A stretch of 64,000 nt of DNA, taken from assembly GCF_965216485.1 (NCBI RefSeq), contig NZ_OZ244162.1, positions 744,001-808,000 on the forward strand, given 5' to 3'. Below, piece by piece: positions 35,039 through 43,805 of this stretch. The notes below the pieces were generated by a model. It searched no databases. It was not told where the DNA came from and worked only from the letters and a program-made list of their open reading frames with translations. The stretch is from Algiphilus sp965216485. Its GTDB lineage: Bacteria; Pseudomonadota; Gammaproteobacteria; Nevskiales; Nevskiaceae. How positions within the stretch are numbered: the first letter of the stretch is position 1; the number at the start of each line of letters is the position of its first letter. A program made the translations under genes and the position numbers.

Positions 35039-36157
35039 TCAGTTGGTGGAAGCGCTTTCCGTTGGTTCAGCGGTGTCCTGGCCGTCGTCTTCCGACGCGA
35101 TGGGCCCGAAATCGGCTGTCGCGGTTGCACCCGCCGTGACCGCAACGTTCTGGGGTTCCGAGAAGACAATGGCGTCATCGGCTTCATTGTCATCACCGGC
35201 GGCCTGGCAGGTGAATGCGGCCCGGTAACGCTCGGGCGCAAGGAAGGCCGCGGTGTATTCGAAGACACCCGTGGACTCGTTCAGCGTCAGCGTCGCGGTG
35301 CTCATCGGTGCATTCGCCGAGCCCAGGTCGTCCGGCGCGGCGCTGGTGTCGTCGTAGACATAGATCGCCGCGCCGTCACCGGTCGCCGGATCGGCCGTGC
35401 ATTCCTCAGCGGCAAGACGGCTGCTGTCGACGCTGCCGGCAATGCTGCCTGCCTCAGAGACTTCCACGATGCGCAGGGTTGGCCGCATCAGGTAGTCCGA
35501 AAAGCCCTGGGGGTTCTTGATGGACTTGCGCAGGTCGAAGTCCACGACATAGCGCGCGCCCTGATTGGCGCTGATCTCGAAGGGGCCGTTCAGCTGCAAG
35601 CCACGCTGCGCACCGCTGGGGATGAACAGCGAGACCTGGCCGCCGTCCTTGCGCGTCACGAAGGAATCCAGCATGCCGCGCTCAGCGTCCACCTCGAGCC
35701 GGATCCATTCATAGCGGCCGGTCGGGATGGCTTCGTCAATCAGGATATCGGTTCGGCCGCCGGTGAGCGCCAGTAAGTCGATCTGACGCGGCGTATCGAA
35801 GGTGAAGCGGATGAAGTCGTTGTCGCCTTCGCCGGCGTCGTCATCATCGTCGTCCACGGCGCCTGCATTGCCACCGTTGCCATTGCCGGCATTCTCCGGC
35901 GGCCCGTTGTCCTCTTCAGTGGCGTCGTCGTCGGTACCATCCAGGTCGTCAGCCGGGTTGAAGACCACGCCGGTGAACTGCACGGTCACCGCGGAGAGGT
36001 CGTCCACCGGCGCGTCGGTGACTTCCAGCTGCACGCGGCGTGTCTCGGTGCTGTTGCTCCCCGAGCCGCCGCCGCTATCACTGCAGCCGACAAGGCCAAG
36101 GGTCGCGACGCTGCCGAGTGCGAGGGCAAGAAGGGTGGGGCTGTGGCGGGTTGACAT
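35039..36157 (-). CDS. DUF4382 domain lipoprotein with acidic linker
   Basis: A 372-residue predicted lipoprotein (signal ALALGSVATLGLVGCSDSGG). After a Gly/Ser linker, a DUF4382-like domain begins with RRVQLEVTDAPVDDLSAVTVQFTGV and continues with DILIDEAIPTGRYEWIRLEVDAE. Between these two parts lies a low-complexity stretch rich in Asp, Gly and Asn, including six consecutive Asp, which could bind calcium. A second beta-rich segment resembles a carboxypeptidase-regulatory-like domain. The function is unknown. The ATG has AGGAG eight bases upstream. It is a single-gene unit ending at an intrinsic terminator. Confidence 0.8.
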   Translation of the reverse strand: MSTRHSPTLLALALGSVATLGLVGCSDSGGGSGSNSTETRRVQLEVTDAPVDDLSAVTVQFTGVVFNPADDLDGTDDDATEEDNGPPENAGNGNGGNAGAVDDDDDDAGEGDNDFIRFTFDTPRQIDLLALTGGRTDILIDEAIPTGRYEWIRLEVDAERGMLDSFVTRKDGGQVSLFIPSGAQRGLQLNGPFEISANQGARYVVDFDLRKSIKNPQGFSDYLMRPTLRIVEVSEAGSIAGSVDSSRLAAEECTADPATGDGAAIYVYDDTSAAPDDLGSANAPMSTATLTLNESTGVFEYTAAFLAPERYRAAFTCQAAGDDNEADDAIVFSEPQNVAVTAGATATADFGPIASEDDGQDTAEPTESASTN

Positions 36158-36330
36158 GAATGCGCTCCTGTCGAAATCTAGCTCTTACACGTCCGGCAGG
36201 GCCATATCGTTCCACTGTGTACCGCAACGGCGCGAGATGTGCGCGCACAAGCGGTACCATCGGCTTCGTGGCAGCAAATGGCGAGTGTGATCCGCTCGCT
36301 TGCCAGCCAAACGTTGCATGGAGCGCAGCA

Positions 36331-37941
36331 ATGTCCGAATTGTCGGATGGCAAGGTGATTGCGGAGGCGGAGGCAGGAAGCGTCCAGCGCCGTGTGCAGA
36401 TATTGGCGAGCCTGTTCATGCTCGTCAGTGCCATTTCGGGAGTGTTGGTACTGGCCAGCTATGGGCCGGAAGCGCGCCTGGCCGCCTTCCTGATGTTCGC
36501 GATGACCATACCTTTCATTGCGGCTTTTCTGGCCGCGCTCCGCCCGGTCCAGGCGGCCCATCGCGAGTGGCTTTCCGATGGCTTGTCGGCCGGAATGGTC
36601 GTGGGCTATGCCGTCCCGGTTGTATTCAGTTCCTGGGGCGCGCCGATACAGGATCCCGGCCTGAGTGTGTTCCGCCCCATCTATGGCTTCACGCCCTTCG
36701 TCTACGTCGGGCTGGTGCTGTTGCGTACTCAGGTCGGTCTGCGTCGTTGCTGGCTTGTCTTTGCGGTTCAGGCCGTGCTGGTGTTGGCAGGTGTGGCCTG
36801 GCATACCGGCTTCGATCTGTCGCGCGACGGGATGATGGCTCTGCTGCTCTGGCTCGTCTTTGGCAACGCCTTCTTCCTGTTGCTGTTGCGAACCATCTCC
36901 GACTATGGCCGCATAGCGAGGCGCTCCAGCCACAATGCGGCCGAGGCCGAGATGCTGCGCATGAGCGAACAGACCCTGCAGCTCGTGCTCTATAGCATCC
37001 AGGCCGGTGCCTGGGGCTGGCGATTCGAGGATGGGGTCGTCACTCGCTGGACGTCCCCTCGGTTCCGCGAACTGCTCGGTTACCCGCCTGATCGTGAAGG
37101 GCTTGATCTAGAATTCATCGAGCTCGTGCATCCCGACGAACGCGAAGTCTACGGCACCAAGATCGCGCAGGATCTGCAAAAGGGCGACCGCTTCGATGCA
37201 ACTGGACGGCTGCAACTCGCCAACGGGCGCTACCGGTGGTTTAACGTCCGCGGTCACGCGGAGCGCGCGCCGGATGGCACGGTGCATAGCGTGGTGGGCG
37301 CCATCGAGGATGTCGACGAGCGGGTACGCGCGCAGCAGGAACTGGCAGAAAGTCATGCGCAGCTCGAGTATTTGGCCTACCACGACCCGCTCACCGGACT
37401 GCGTAATCGGCGCTTCTTCATGCAGCACTTCGAACATGAGCTGCGCCGGGCCCAACGCGAGAAACAGCCGCTGTCGCTACTCATCGCCGATATCGATCAC
37501 TTCAAGTCCTACAACGATCATTACGGGCACTCGGCTGGCGATGAAGCCCTGAAGCACGCTGCGCAGGTGCTGGCGGACGGGGTTCATCGTGATATCGACG
37601 TCGCAGCCCGGCTGGGGGGTGAAGAGTTCGCCCTGCTGCTCCAGAACACCCCGGCGCATGGTGGATTGCAGGTTGCGCGACGCATCTGCAAGCAATTGCA
37701 TGGGCGCGCTGTTCCTCATGCGCGGTCCCCGCTGGGCTGCCTGACGGTCAGCATCGGCGTCACCACCTTTGATGCGGCCAAAGATGCATGGACCTCCACC
37801 GGACTGCTGATCGAAGAGGCTGACGCTGCGCTCTACATGCTCAAGTCCGGCACGCGCAACGATGCGCGACACTACCTGGAGCAGGTCAACGCGGTGGCCG
37901 TGAATCAGTCGGCCGCCGTCAACAAATCCGATCGGGTTTGA
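36331..37941 (+). CDS. Diguanylate cyclase with membrane sensor and PAS domain
   Basis: The enzyme makes the second messenger c-di-GMP from GTP. The 536-residue protein has about six transmembrane segments in the first 200 residues, a PAS domain (SEQTLQLVLYSIQAGAWGWRFED onward, including FNVRGHAERAPDG), a short coiled region and a C-terminal GGDEF domain. The active-site loop GGEEF lies at residues 429-433, preceded by the inhibitory-site pattern RxxD, five residues upstream, so both catalysis and product inhibition are expected. The ATG at 36331 has GGAG just upstream; the ATG at 36160 would add a hydrophilic lead of no known type. Its 3' end overlaps the convergent gene by 37 bases. Confidence 0.92.
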   Translation: MSELSDGKVIAEAEAGSVQRRVQILASLFMLVSAISGVLVLASYGPEARLAAFLMFAMTIPFIAAFLAALRPVQAAHREWLSDGLSAGMVVGYAVPVVFSSWGAPIQDPGLSVFRPIYGFTPFVYVGLVLLRTQVGLRRCWLVFAVQAVLVLAGVAWHTGFDLSRDGMMALLLWLVFGNAFFLLLLRTISDYGRIARRSSHNAAEAEMLRMSEQTLQLVLYSIQAGAWGWRFEDGVVTRWTSPRFRELLGYPPDREGLDLEFIELVHPDEREVYGTKIAQDLQKGDRFDATGRLQLANGRYRWFNVRGHAERAPDGTVHSVVGAIEDVDERVRAQQELAESHAQLEYLAYHDPLTGLRNRRFFMQHFEHELRRAQREKQPLSLLIADIDHFKSYNDHYGHSAGDEALKHAAQVLADGVHRDIDVAARLGGEEFALLLQNTPAHGGLQVARRICKQLHGRAVPHARSPLGCLTVSIGVTTFDAAKDAWTSTGLLIEEADAALYMLKSGTRNDARHYLEQVNAVAVNQSAAVNKSDRV

Positions 37942-38432
37942 TTCACGAGGGCGCGCAGCGCCGGTGAGAGCTGCAGTCCGGCGAGGTGGGCCCTGGCGTC
38001 CTCGGCGTCGTACTTGAACCATGCTTGGGCGCTGCCCAGCCGGAAGCTGTAGCCCCAGGCGTCCATGTCGGCAAACAGCCGATTCCGGTCGTAGCCCGGG
38101 ATGGCATCGGCCAGCAGACACTGCAGGTAGCACACGGCAGCTTCTTCCAGGTCCGTGCCGCCACAGTCGGTGTGCAGCCGGGCGCGTCTTTCTTCGGACA
38201 TGCACAGCACATGACAGGCCGTGTGCAGGATGGAATGCACCGGTGTGTCGCCGCGGGCATACAGGCAGTCGCCGATCACACCGGCTTCCGGCGCTCCCCA
38301 GTAGCTCGCCGGGATGACTTCGTCGTCGCCGATGCGTTGCAAACGGACGCCCAGCGTCGCCAACAGGGCAACCACATCGGCTTCGGAGAGATCTGCCAGG
38401 CAGGTCACTTGGTGCATTTTCACGATGGTCAC
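37905..38432 (-). CDS. Unrecognised protein with HxxxH motif and clustered cysteines
   Basis: A 175-residue, apparently cytoplasmic protein that I do not recognise with certainty. The central segment HSILHTACHVLCM, followed by HTDCGGTDLEEAAVCYLQCLLAD, holds three histidines, four cysteines and acidic residues, which would suit a metal site. The histidine spacing here is H-x4-H-C or HTACH rather than a standard HExxH, so metallopeptidase function is not claimed. There is no signal peptide or membrane helix. It converges with the diguanylate cyclase gene, overlapping 37 bases, and diverges from the acylase gene. Confidence 0.72.
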   Translation of the reverse strand: MTIVKMHQVTCLADLSEADVVALLATLGVRLQRIGDDEVIPASYWGAPEAGVIGDCLYARGDTPVHSILHTACHVLCMSEERRARLHTDCGGTDLEEAAVCYLQCLLADAIPGYDRNRLFADMDAWGYSFRLGSAQAWFKYDAEDARAHLAGLQLSPALRALVNQTRSDLLTAAD

Positions 38433-38503
38433 GGCGTCACAGGCGCGTCATATTGTCCGATGCCCCTCGGGGCGTTGCACACAGAACATAGAGAGGAGCA
38501 CCG

Positions 38504-41500
38504 ATGATCCCCAGATTTGCCCGCAGCCTGCCCGCTGCGGCTGCCCTGTTGCTGTTGGCAGCCTGCGGAACCAGTGACGCCCCGAATGTGGCCGATACCG
38601 ATCCTGGGGCCGGGAGCGGTGGGTCTGCCGGCGAGCGGGAAACACCGGGCAGGAGCATCTTCCTCAACGCTGTGCCGCCGGGCAACAACGGCAACTCCGC
38701 CGGTGGTGTGGGCGCACCGGTCGGTCCGGTGGTCAGCTATCCCGACAATTTCAATGACCAGTTGGCGCTCTACGGCAATCTCGCCTACGCCGAGGAGAAC
38801 TTGAAGGCGGCGCCCTGTACGCCGCCCTTCGATATCAGCGCGCACGAAACGCGTTCCGACGAGGCCTGCAACTACTACAAGCCTGCCGGGCTGGAGCCGG
38901 ACACTGTCACCGAGACCGTGACGCTGACCACGCCCTTCGGCGGCAATGTGACGATCGAACGCGATGGCTGGGGCGTTCCCTTCATCGATGGCGATACCCG
39001 GCGCGATGCCATGTATGGCTTTGGCTTTGCCTCCGCCCAGGATCGGCTCTGGCTGCATGATGCGCTGCGCGCCATCGGTCGCGGGCGTTTCAGCGAATTC
39101 CTCGGTGCCGCGCCGGATACGCTCGGTTTCGATGCCGATCTGGCCGCCTTTGCCGGCTACAACGAGGAAGAGCTTGAAGCGATGGTCGAGTCCGCGCGTG
39201 CCAAATACGGCACCCTGGGCGATCTTGTCATCCAGGATGTGGATGCCATGGTCGATGGCATCAATGCCTATCTCGACACGCTGAACAGCACGGCCATCAA
39301 CGAGATTCCGCCCGAGTACGCGAGCCTGGCGTTGCAGGTCGGCGACTTGCCGACGCTACCGCCCGTCTTTCCGCCGCGGGATTGGACGCGCACCGACATC
39401 GTGGCGTCGGCCACGCTGATTCAGTCGATCTTCGCCATCGGTGGCGGTGGCGAGCACCAGAACCTGCGATTGATTCAGGCGCTGGATGCCAGCTTTGGCC
39501 CCGACAGCGCCGCGGTTCCGGAGGCCGCCTGCAAGCTCTGGCGCGACCTGCGTCACGCCACCGATCCGGACACGCACTACAGCATTAATGCCGAGCGTTT
39601 CGAGACCCAGTCCCCGGGCTCGGTGAGCGAGGCCTGCCCGCAGGCGCTGCCGCAGGGCGCCGCCATCTTCGACCCTGGGAGCTTCGAGACGCGGCCCACC
39701 TTCCTCGTGGGCGACGCCAGCGGCGGAGAGACCCTCGGCACCATTACCGGAAACGTCCTGGGCGGGCTGACCGGCGATGCCGTCAGTTCGCTGCCGTTGT
39801 TGCCCAACCTGCCCACCGTGAGTCCGCTGCTGGATTGCCTGATCGACAACAGCACGGCGCTGGATGCCTGCCTGCTCGGGCTGAACCCGACGGCCCGCCT
39901 GCAACCGACACAGGATATGTGGCGTCAGGCGACCACGCCGCCGTTGCGCGCTGGCGCCTCGCGGCGCGCGCCCCAGCAACTTCGCGCGGCGGTCGATCCG
40001 GGCGAGGGGGCGCGCCAGCATCTGGCGGCGGCGGGCCTGCCGCTGCCACGCACCATGTCGAATGGGGTGGTGGTGCCGGCTTCGGAAACCAGTGATGGCG
40101 CTCCCATCGCGGTCTTCGGTCCGCAGACCAGCTATTTCGCGCCGCAGTTGCTGTGGGAGGTGGCCATCCGATCGGGTGGCGACAACCCTGGGCCGCTGGA
40201 CTTCAACGGTCGCGGCGTGGTCTTCGGCGATCTGCCCTACATCAACATCGGTCGCGGAGATGACTACGCCTGGAGCGCGACCTCGGGCAACTCCGACCTG
40301 GTCGACGTCCGCGTCTCCAAGCTCTGCAATCTCGACGGCAGCCCGGCCTCGCGCGACACCGACGCCGAGGGCAATCTGATGGCCGACGGCTATCTGGTCG
40401 ATGCCGGCGACGGTCAGGGCATGCAGTGTCGCGCCCTGTATCGACGCCAGGACGAATGGACCGCGCTGCCGACGGTGGCCTCGGTGGCCCTGGGCGGTCC
40501 GCCACAGCCGCAGCGTGTCAAGCGGTCCATCGTGCGCACCCATTACGGCCCCATGTTCGCGACCGCTACCGTCCGTGGCGCGCCGGTCGGCTTGTCGCTG
40601 CAGCGCTCGACCTTCTTCGGCGAACTGGAAACGGCGCCGCCCTTCGCGCTGGCAACCACCAATATCGTCGAGGACTTCGACAGCTTCCGGAAGCTATTCA
40701 ACAGTGTCAGTGGCTCCTTCAACTGGATGTACGTGGACGCCGAAGACGCCGCCGTCTTCCACAGCGGCCTCTACCCCAAGCGCCACCCGGAACAGCACCC
40801 CGAACTGCCCGCCTGGGGCGACGGCCGTTTTGAATGGGAAGGCCAGATCAAGAGCGCCAGCGTGCCCTTCAACGGCGGCTTCTTCGACACCTATGGCGGC
40901 GATGCGGCGAACGGCGCCGTCAGCTTCCCGAACCCGGCCACGCCCGTCGCCCAGAACGATCCCCTGCGCGACGGCTTCTTCGAGTTCGACGGCTATCTGA
41001 CGATGGAGGAGCACCCGCAGGTCAAGAACCAGCCCTATATCGCGCAATGGAACAATGCGCCGGCCAAGGGATGGTGGGCTTCGGATGCCAATGGCAGCTA
41101 TGGCCCCACCCACCGCGTCGACATGCTGGTCGAGCGTCTGGATGCCTTCCGCGCCGCTGGCCGCAAGCACGATATCGGCACGATGACCGAGATTCTGGCC
41201 GATGCCGCTTTCACCGACCTGCGTGGCCAGACCGTGCTGCCCTTGCTGCTCCAACTGATGGAAACCGGCGCGCTCAGCGATGCACAGCAGCAGGTCATCA
41301 GCCTGATGCGCGATTGGCAGGCCGAAGGTTCACGCCGCTGGATCGACGGAGGTGACGGCCTCGGTGCCTATCGCCGCGACCGGGACAATGACGGCGTCTA
41401 CGACCACCGCGCCGCGGTGGTGCTGATGGATGCCTGGTTCGAGCGCCTCATCCCGACCATGCTGCCCCAGTTCGAAGGCCTGCCGACCGTGCTGCAGGGC

Positions 41501-41905
41501 CGCTATGACGCGCCCAGGGCGCAGGGCTCCGCCTTCCAGGCTGGCTGGTACGAGCACATGAAGCGCCTGCTGCAGACCGCACTGGATGCGCCGGGGCATA
41601 CGCCTTATCGCGCCCTGCAGTGTGCGGGCAGCAACGATGCGTCGGCGTGTCGCAACGCCGTGCTGACGGCGCTGGATCAGGCACTCACGGATCTGGGTGG
41701 TATTGCCAACCAGGCCAACTGGGATGGCTCACAGCTCGACAGCTACGCCAAGGGTTCCGGCTGCGGGGTCGTGGAGGATTGCGACGCGGTCGAACATGTG
41801 CCGCTGACCTTCCTGCCGGTGGATCCCATCCACTGGACCAACCGGCCCACTTTCCAGCAGGTCGTACAAGTCAAGGCTGCTGCGGAGCAACAGGCACCGC
41901 AGTAG
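38504..41905 (+). CDS. Penicillin-acylase family lipoprotein, very large
   Basis: An Ntn-hydrolase precursor of 1133 residues that should cleave itself into two chains and hydrolyse an amide bond. It has a lipoprotein signal (LLLLAACGTS), the alpha-chain signature VTIERDGWGVPFIDGDTRRDAMYGFGFASAQDRLW, a long spacer, and a beta-chain expected to begin at Ser519 in TMSNGVVVP, then LDFNGRGVVFGDLPYINIGRGDDYAWSATSG. Family members act on penicillins, acyl-homoserine lactones or lipids; the substrate is unknown. Length exceeds classic enzymes (about 800) by 300 residues. GAGAGGAG lies before the ATG. An intrinsic terminator follows. Confidence 0.87.
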   Translation: MIPRFARSLPAAAALLLLAACGTSDAPNVADTDPGAGSGGSAGERETPGRSIFLNAVPPGNNGNSAGGVGAPVGPVVSYPDNFNDQLALYGNLAYAEENLKAAPCTPPFDISAHETRSDEACNYYKPAGLEPDTVTETVTLTTPFGGNVTIERDGWGVPFIDGDTRRDAMYGFGFASAQDRLWLHDALRAIGRGRFSEFLGAAPDTLGFDADLAAFAGYNEEELEAMVESARAKYGTLGDLVIQDVDAMVDGINAYLDTLNSTAINEIPPEYASLALQVGDLPTLPPVFPPRDWTRTDIVASATLIQSIFAIGGGGEHQNLRLIQALDASFGPDSAAVPEAACKLWRDLRHATDPDTHYSINAERFETQSPGSVSEACPQALPQGAAIFDPGSFETRPTFLVGDASGGETLGTITGNVLGGLTGDAVSSLPLLPNLPTVSPLLDCLIDNSTALDACLLGLNPTARLQPTQDMWRQATTPPLRAGASRRAPQQLRAAVDPGEGARQHLAAAGLPLPRTMSNGVVVPASETSDGAPIAVFGPQTSYFAPQLLWEVAIRSGGDNPGPLDFNGRGVVFGDLPYINIGRGDDYAWSATSGNSDLVDVRVSKLCNLDGSPASRDTDAEGNLMADGYLVDAGDGQGMQCRALYRRQDEWTALPTVASVALGGPPQPQRVKRSIVRTHYGPMFATATVRGAPVGLSLQRSTFFGELETAPPFALATTNIVEDFDSFRKLFNSVSGSFNWMYVDAEDAAVFHSGLYPKRHPEQHPELPAWGDGRFEWEGQIKSASVPFNGGFFDTYGGDAANGAVSFPNPATPVAQNDPLRDGFFEFDGYLTMEEHPQVKNQPYIAQWNNAPAKGWWASDANGSYGPTHRVDMLVERLDAFRAAGRKHDIGTMTEILADAAFTDLRGQTVLPLLLQLMETGALSDAQQQVISLMRDWQAEGSRRWIDGGDGLGAYRRDRDNDGVYDHRAAVVLMDAWFERLIPTMLPQFEGLPTVLQGRYDAPRAQGSAFQAGWYEHMKRLLQTALDAPGHTPYRALQCAGSNDASACRNAVLTALDQALTDLGGIANQANWDGSQLDSYAKGSGCGVVEDCDAVEHVPLTFLPVDPIHWTNRPTFQQVVQVKAAAEQQAPQ

Positions 41906-41927
41906 CACGTCCGCGTTGGGGGTCTTG

Positions 41928-41955
41928 CCGGCGGCATTTGCCGCCGGTTTTTTTT
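41928..41955 (+). terminator. Intrinsic terminator of the acylase gene
   Basis: CCGGCGGC (41928-41935) pairs with GCCGCCGG (41940-41947) around a four-base ATTT loop, and eight T residues follow directly (41948-41955). This is a canonical Rho-independent terminator, 22 bases after the acylase stop codon. Confidence 0.93.
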
Positions 41956-41976
41956 GGCTGTTGCCCGCGCGCTGAG

Positions 41977-42753
41977 TCAGCGCGAAGCCGCGAGATCCTG
42001 ATAGGCGTGCCAGCTGGCGTGGCCAAGCAGCGGGAAGATCAGGATCATGGCCACCAGCATGGTTGCGAATCCAATGGCGGTGAGCAGCGCGATGCTGGCT
42101 GCCCATACCACCATGGACGGCAGATTGGCGAAGAACACCCGCACGCTCTGCCGCATTGCCGTCTTCGCGGTCATGTCGCCGCGATCCACCAGCATGGGTA
42201 CGGTGACCACGGAAAGGGCGAAGACCAGCATCGCCAGGGCGCCGCCGACGAGGGTATAGGCCTGTAATTGCTCAGCACTCAGCATGGCGAAGACGTCCTG
42301 CCACATGGCGAGCTCTACCGAGGGCGCAGCATTGCCCAGCATGGTCGCCAGCATCAGCGTCGACAGCACCGTCCAAACCGCACCGATGGCGAGCAGGGTG
42401 CCGGCGAAGTGCAGCAAGCCATCGCGATTGCGACCAAGGGCCTCCAGCGAGGATTCAAAATCCGCGTAGGCATCCTGCGAGCGGCGTCGAGAGAGTTCGC
42501 ACAGGCCGGTGGATAGAATCGGTCCGACCAGCAGGAAGACAGTCACCGCAGCGGCAACGAAGAAGGGGTGGTCGCCGAAGGCGAAGATCAACCAGCCGCC
42601 AAGGGTGACCACCACCCCATAGCGCAGACTGGCGCCCGGCATGGCTGTCAGATCGTCCCAGGCGCGGGCAATCCAGCGTAGCGGTTGCATGGGCGATACG
42701 TGTCCGACGCCAGTACCGCCTTGGCTGCGATGCGCGGTTGTCGTGGCATTCAT
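41977..42753 (-). CDS. DUF2189 family membrane protein
   Basis: A 258-residue inner-membrane protein with about six transmembrane segments. The N-terminal region PLRWIARAWDDLTAMPGASLRYGVVV, LVGPILSTGLCELSRRRSQ and the helix-rich body match DUF2189. The function is unknown; in alphaproteobacteria members sit near cytochrome oxidase genes, but nothing of that kind is adjacent here. AGGAG lies six bases before the ATG, and part of that site is within a small hairpin (42762-42782). Confidence 0.82.
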   Translation of the reverse strand: MNATTTAHRSQGGTGVGHVSPMQPLRWIARAWDDLTAMPGASLRYGVVVTLGGWLIFAFGDHPFFVAAAVTVFLLVGPILSTGLCELSRRRSQDAYADFESSLEALGRNRDGLLHFAGTLLAIGAVWTVLSTLMLATMLGNAAPSVELAMWQDVFAMLSAEQLQAYTLVGGALAMLVFALSVVTVPMLVDRGDMTAKTAMRQSVRVFFANLPSMVVWAASIALLTAIGFATMLVAMILIFPLLGHASWHAYQDLAASR

Positions 42754-42759
42754 GGCGAT

Positions 42760-42782
42760 CTCCTATGTCACCGGAACATAGG
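42760..42782 (-). promoter_or_regulatory. Hairpin overlapping the ribosome site of the DUF2189 gene
   Basis: CCTATGT (42762-42768) and ACATAGG (42776-42782) are perfect complements with a seven-base loop. In the minus-strand mRNA the second half of this hairpin covers three of the five bases of the AGGAG ribosome site (42764-42760). Folding could reduce translation, as in simple RNA thermometers. This is a prediction from pairing alone. Confidence 0.35.
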
Positions 42783-42918
42783 GCCTGCATACGCTTCTTA
42801 CCGGTCATTTGCAAGCGGTGGAGCGGGCCCATCAAGGGGCCTCGGCCAGGCTGTGGCCGCTCAAAGTGGCCGGCTCGACCTGCGATAATGGGGCTTTCGG
42901 GCGCCTTCCGGCCACGGC

Positions 42919-43362
42919 ATGACAGACAACCCCTATCAGACGATGGCGCAACGCTTTCTTGAGGCCATTCCGCACAATCAGGCCCTGGGCATCGCACTGG
43001 TGGATCTTCAGCGTGGACGCGCCCGCTGCCGCCTTCCTGGCAAACCCGCCTTGCAAGGCGATCCCGAGCGCGGCCTGTATTTTCCCAGCGTGCTGCTCAC
43101 CTTGGCGGACGCTGCCAGTGGCGTGGCCTTCGTTTCGGCACTCAACGAGATGGTGTCCGTCGCCACCCTGGATCTACGCATCGACTATCTGCGCCCGGTC
43201 TCGGTGGCCGAGGCATTGGTAGTGGATGCGCACTGCTATCGCTGCTCGGGGGATGTGGGCTTCGTGCAATGCGATATCCACGCTGAAGACGCAGGGGCAC
43301 ATGCTGCGCGCGTCACGGCCAGCTTCATGCGCCGCGCGACCCGGCCGGGCGCTGCCCGATGA
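42919..43362 (+). CDS. Hotdog-fold thioesterase-like protein (PaaI family), variant
   Basis: A 147-residue hotdog-fold protein, first of two adjacent. ERGLYFPSVLLTLADAASGVAF replaces the usual HGG-containing helix of PaaI-type thioesterases while keeping the Asp (LADAA) that acts in this family. MVSVATLDLRIDYLRPV matches the family beta-strands. It may still hydrolyse acyl-CoA thioesters or pair with the next protein. The start is ATG at 42919 and the stop overlaps the next gene by 4 bases. Confidence 0.8.
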   Translation: MTDNPYQTMAQRFLEAIPHNQALGIALVDLQRGRARCRLPGKPALQGDPERGLYFPSVLLTLADAASGVAFVSALNEMVSVATLDLRIDYLRPVSVAEALVVDAHCYRCSGDVGFVQCDIHAEDAGAHAARVTASFMRRATRPGAAR

Positions 43363-43805
43363 GCGCGTCGGCCACCACGCTGGCTGCCCTGCGCGAGCAG
43401 CGCGACTATCAGGGGGTGATCGACCGCATTCCCTATACCGCCCATCTCGGTATCCGGGTGGAAGCAGGCGAGGGTGTCGGGCCGCTGTTCGTGCTCCCCT
43501 TTCGGCAGGATCTGGTGGGCAATCCGCGACTGCCGGCCATCCACGGCGGTGCGGTGGCCGCGCTGATAGAGGCCGCCGCGCTGGTGGTTACCCTTGTCGA
43601 TGAAGCGCAATCGCGGCTGCCCAAGCCCATCGACTTTTCGCTCGACTATCTGCGTTCGGCCCGCGCCGCACCGCTGTACGCCGCATGTCAGGTACTGCGC
43701 CAGGGGCGACGCGTGGTCGCCGTGCGCGTCGATGCCTGGCAGGACAACCGCGAACACCTCACAGCGAGCGGACGCGCGCACTTGTTGCTTGCATCCGCGG
43801 ACTAG
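43359..43805 (+). CDS. Hotdog-fold thioesterase (PaaI family)
   Basis: A 148-residue hotdog-fold protein, second of the pair. It has the HGG helix (AIHGGAVAALIEAAAL) and the strand motif LPKPIDFSLDYLRSA, typical of PaaI-like acyl-CoA thioesterases; a Glu replaces the usual catalytic Asp after HGG. The ATG overlaps the preceding stop, so it is probably translated together with the first protein and may form a mixed oligomer. The last four bases overlap the convergent membrane gene. Confidence 0.85.
   Translation: MSASATTLAALREQRDYQGVIDRIPYTAHLGIRVEAGEGVGPLFVLPFRQDLVGNPRLPAIHGGAVAALIEAAALVVTLVDEAQSRLPKPIDFSLDYLRSARAAPLYAACQVLRQGRRVVAVRVDAWQDNREHLTASGRAHLLLASAD

Noticed and set aside
38504..41905. 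Acylase gene as an antibiotic-resistance determinant
   Set aside because: Penicillin acylase family membership does not imply beta-lactam activity, and no regulator, beta-lactamase or efflux genes accompany it.
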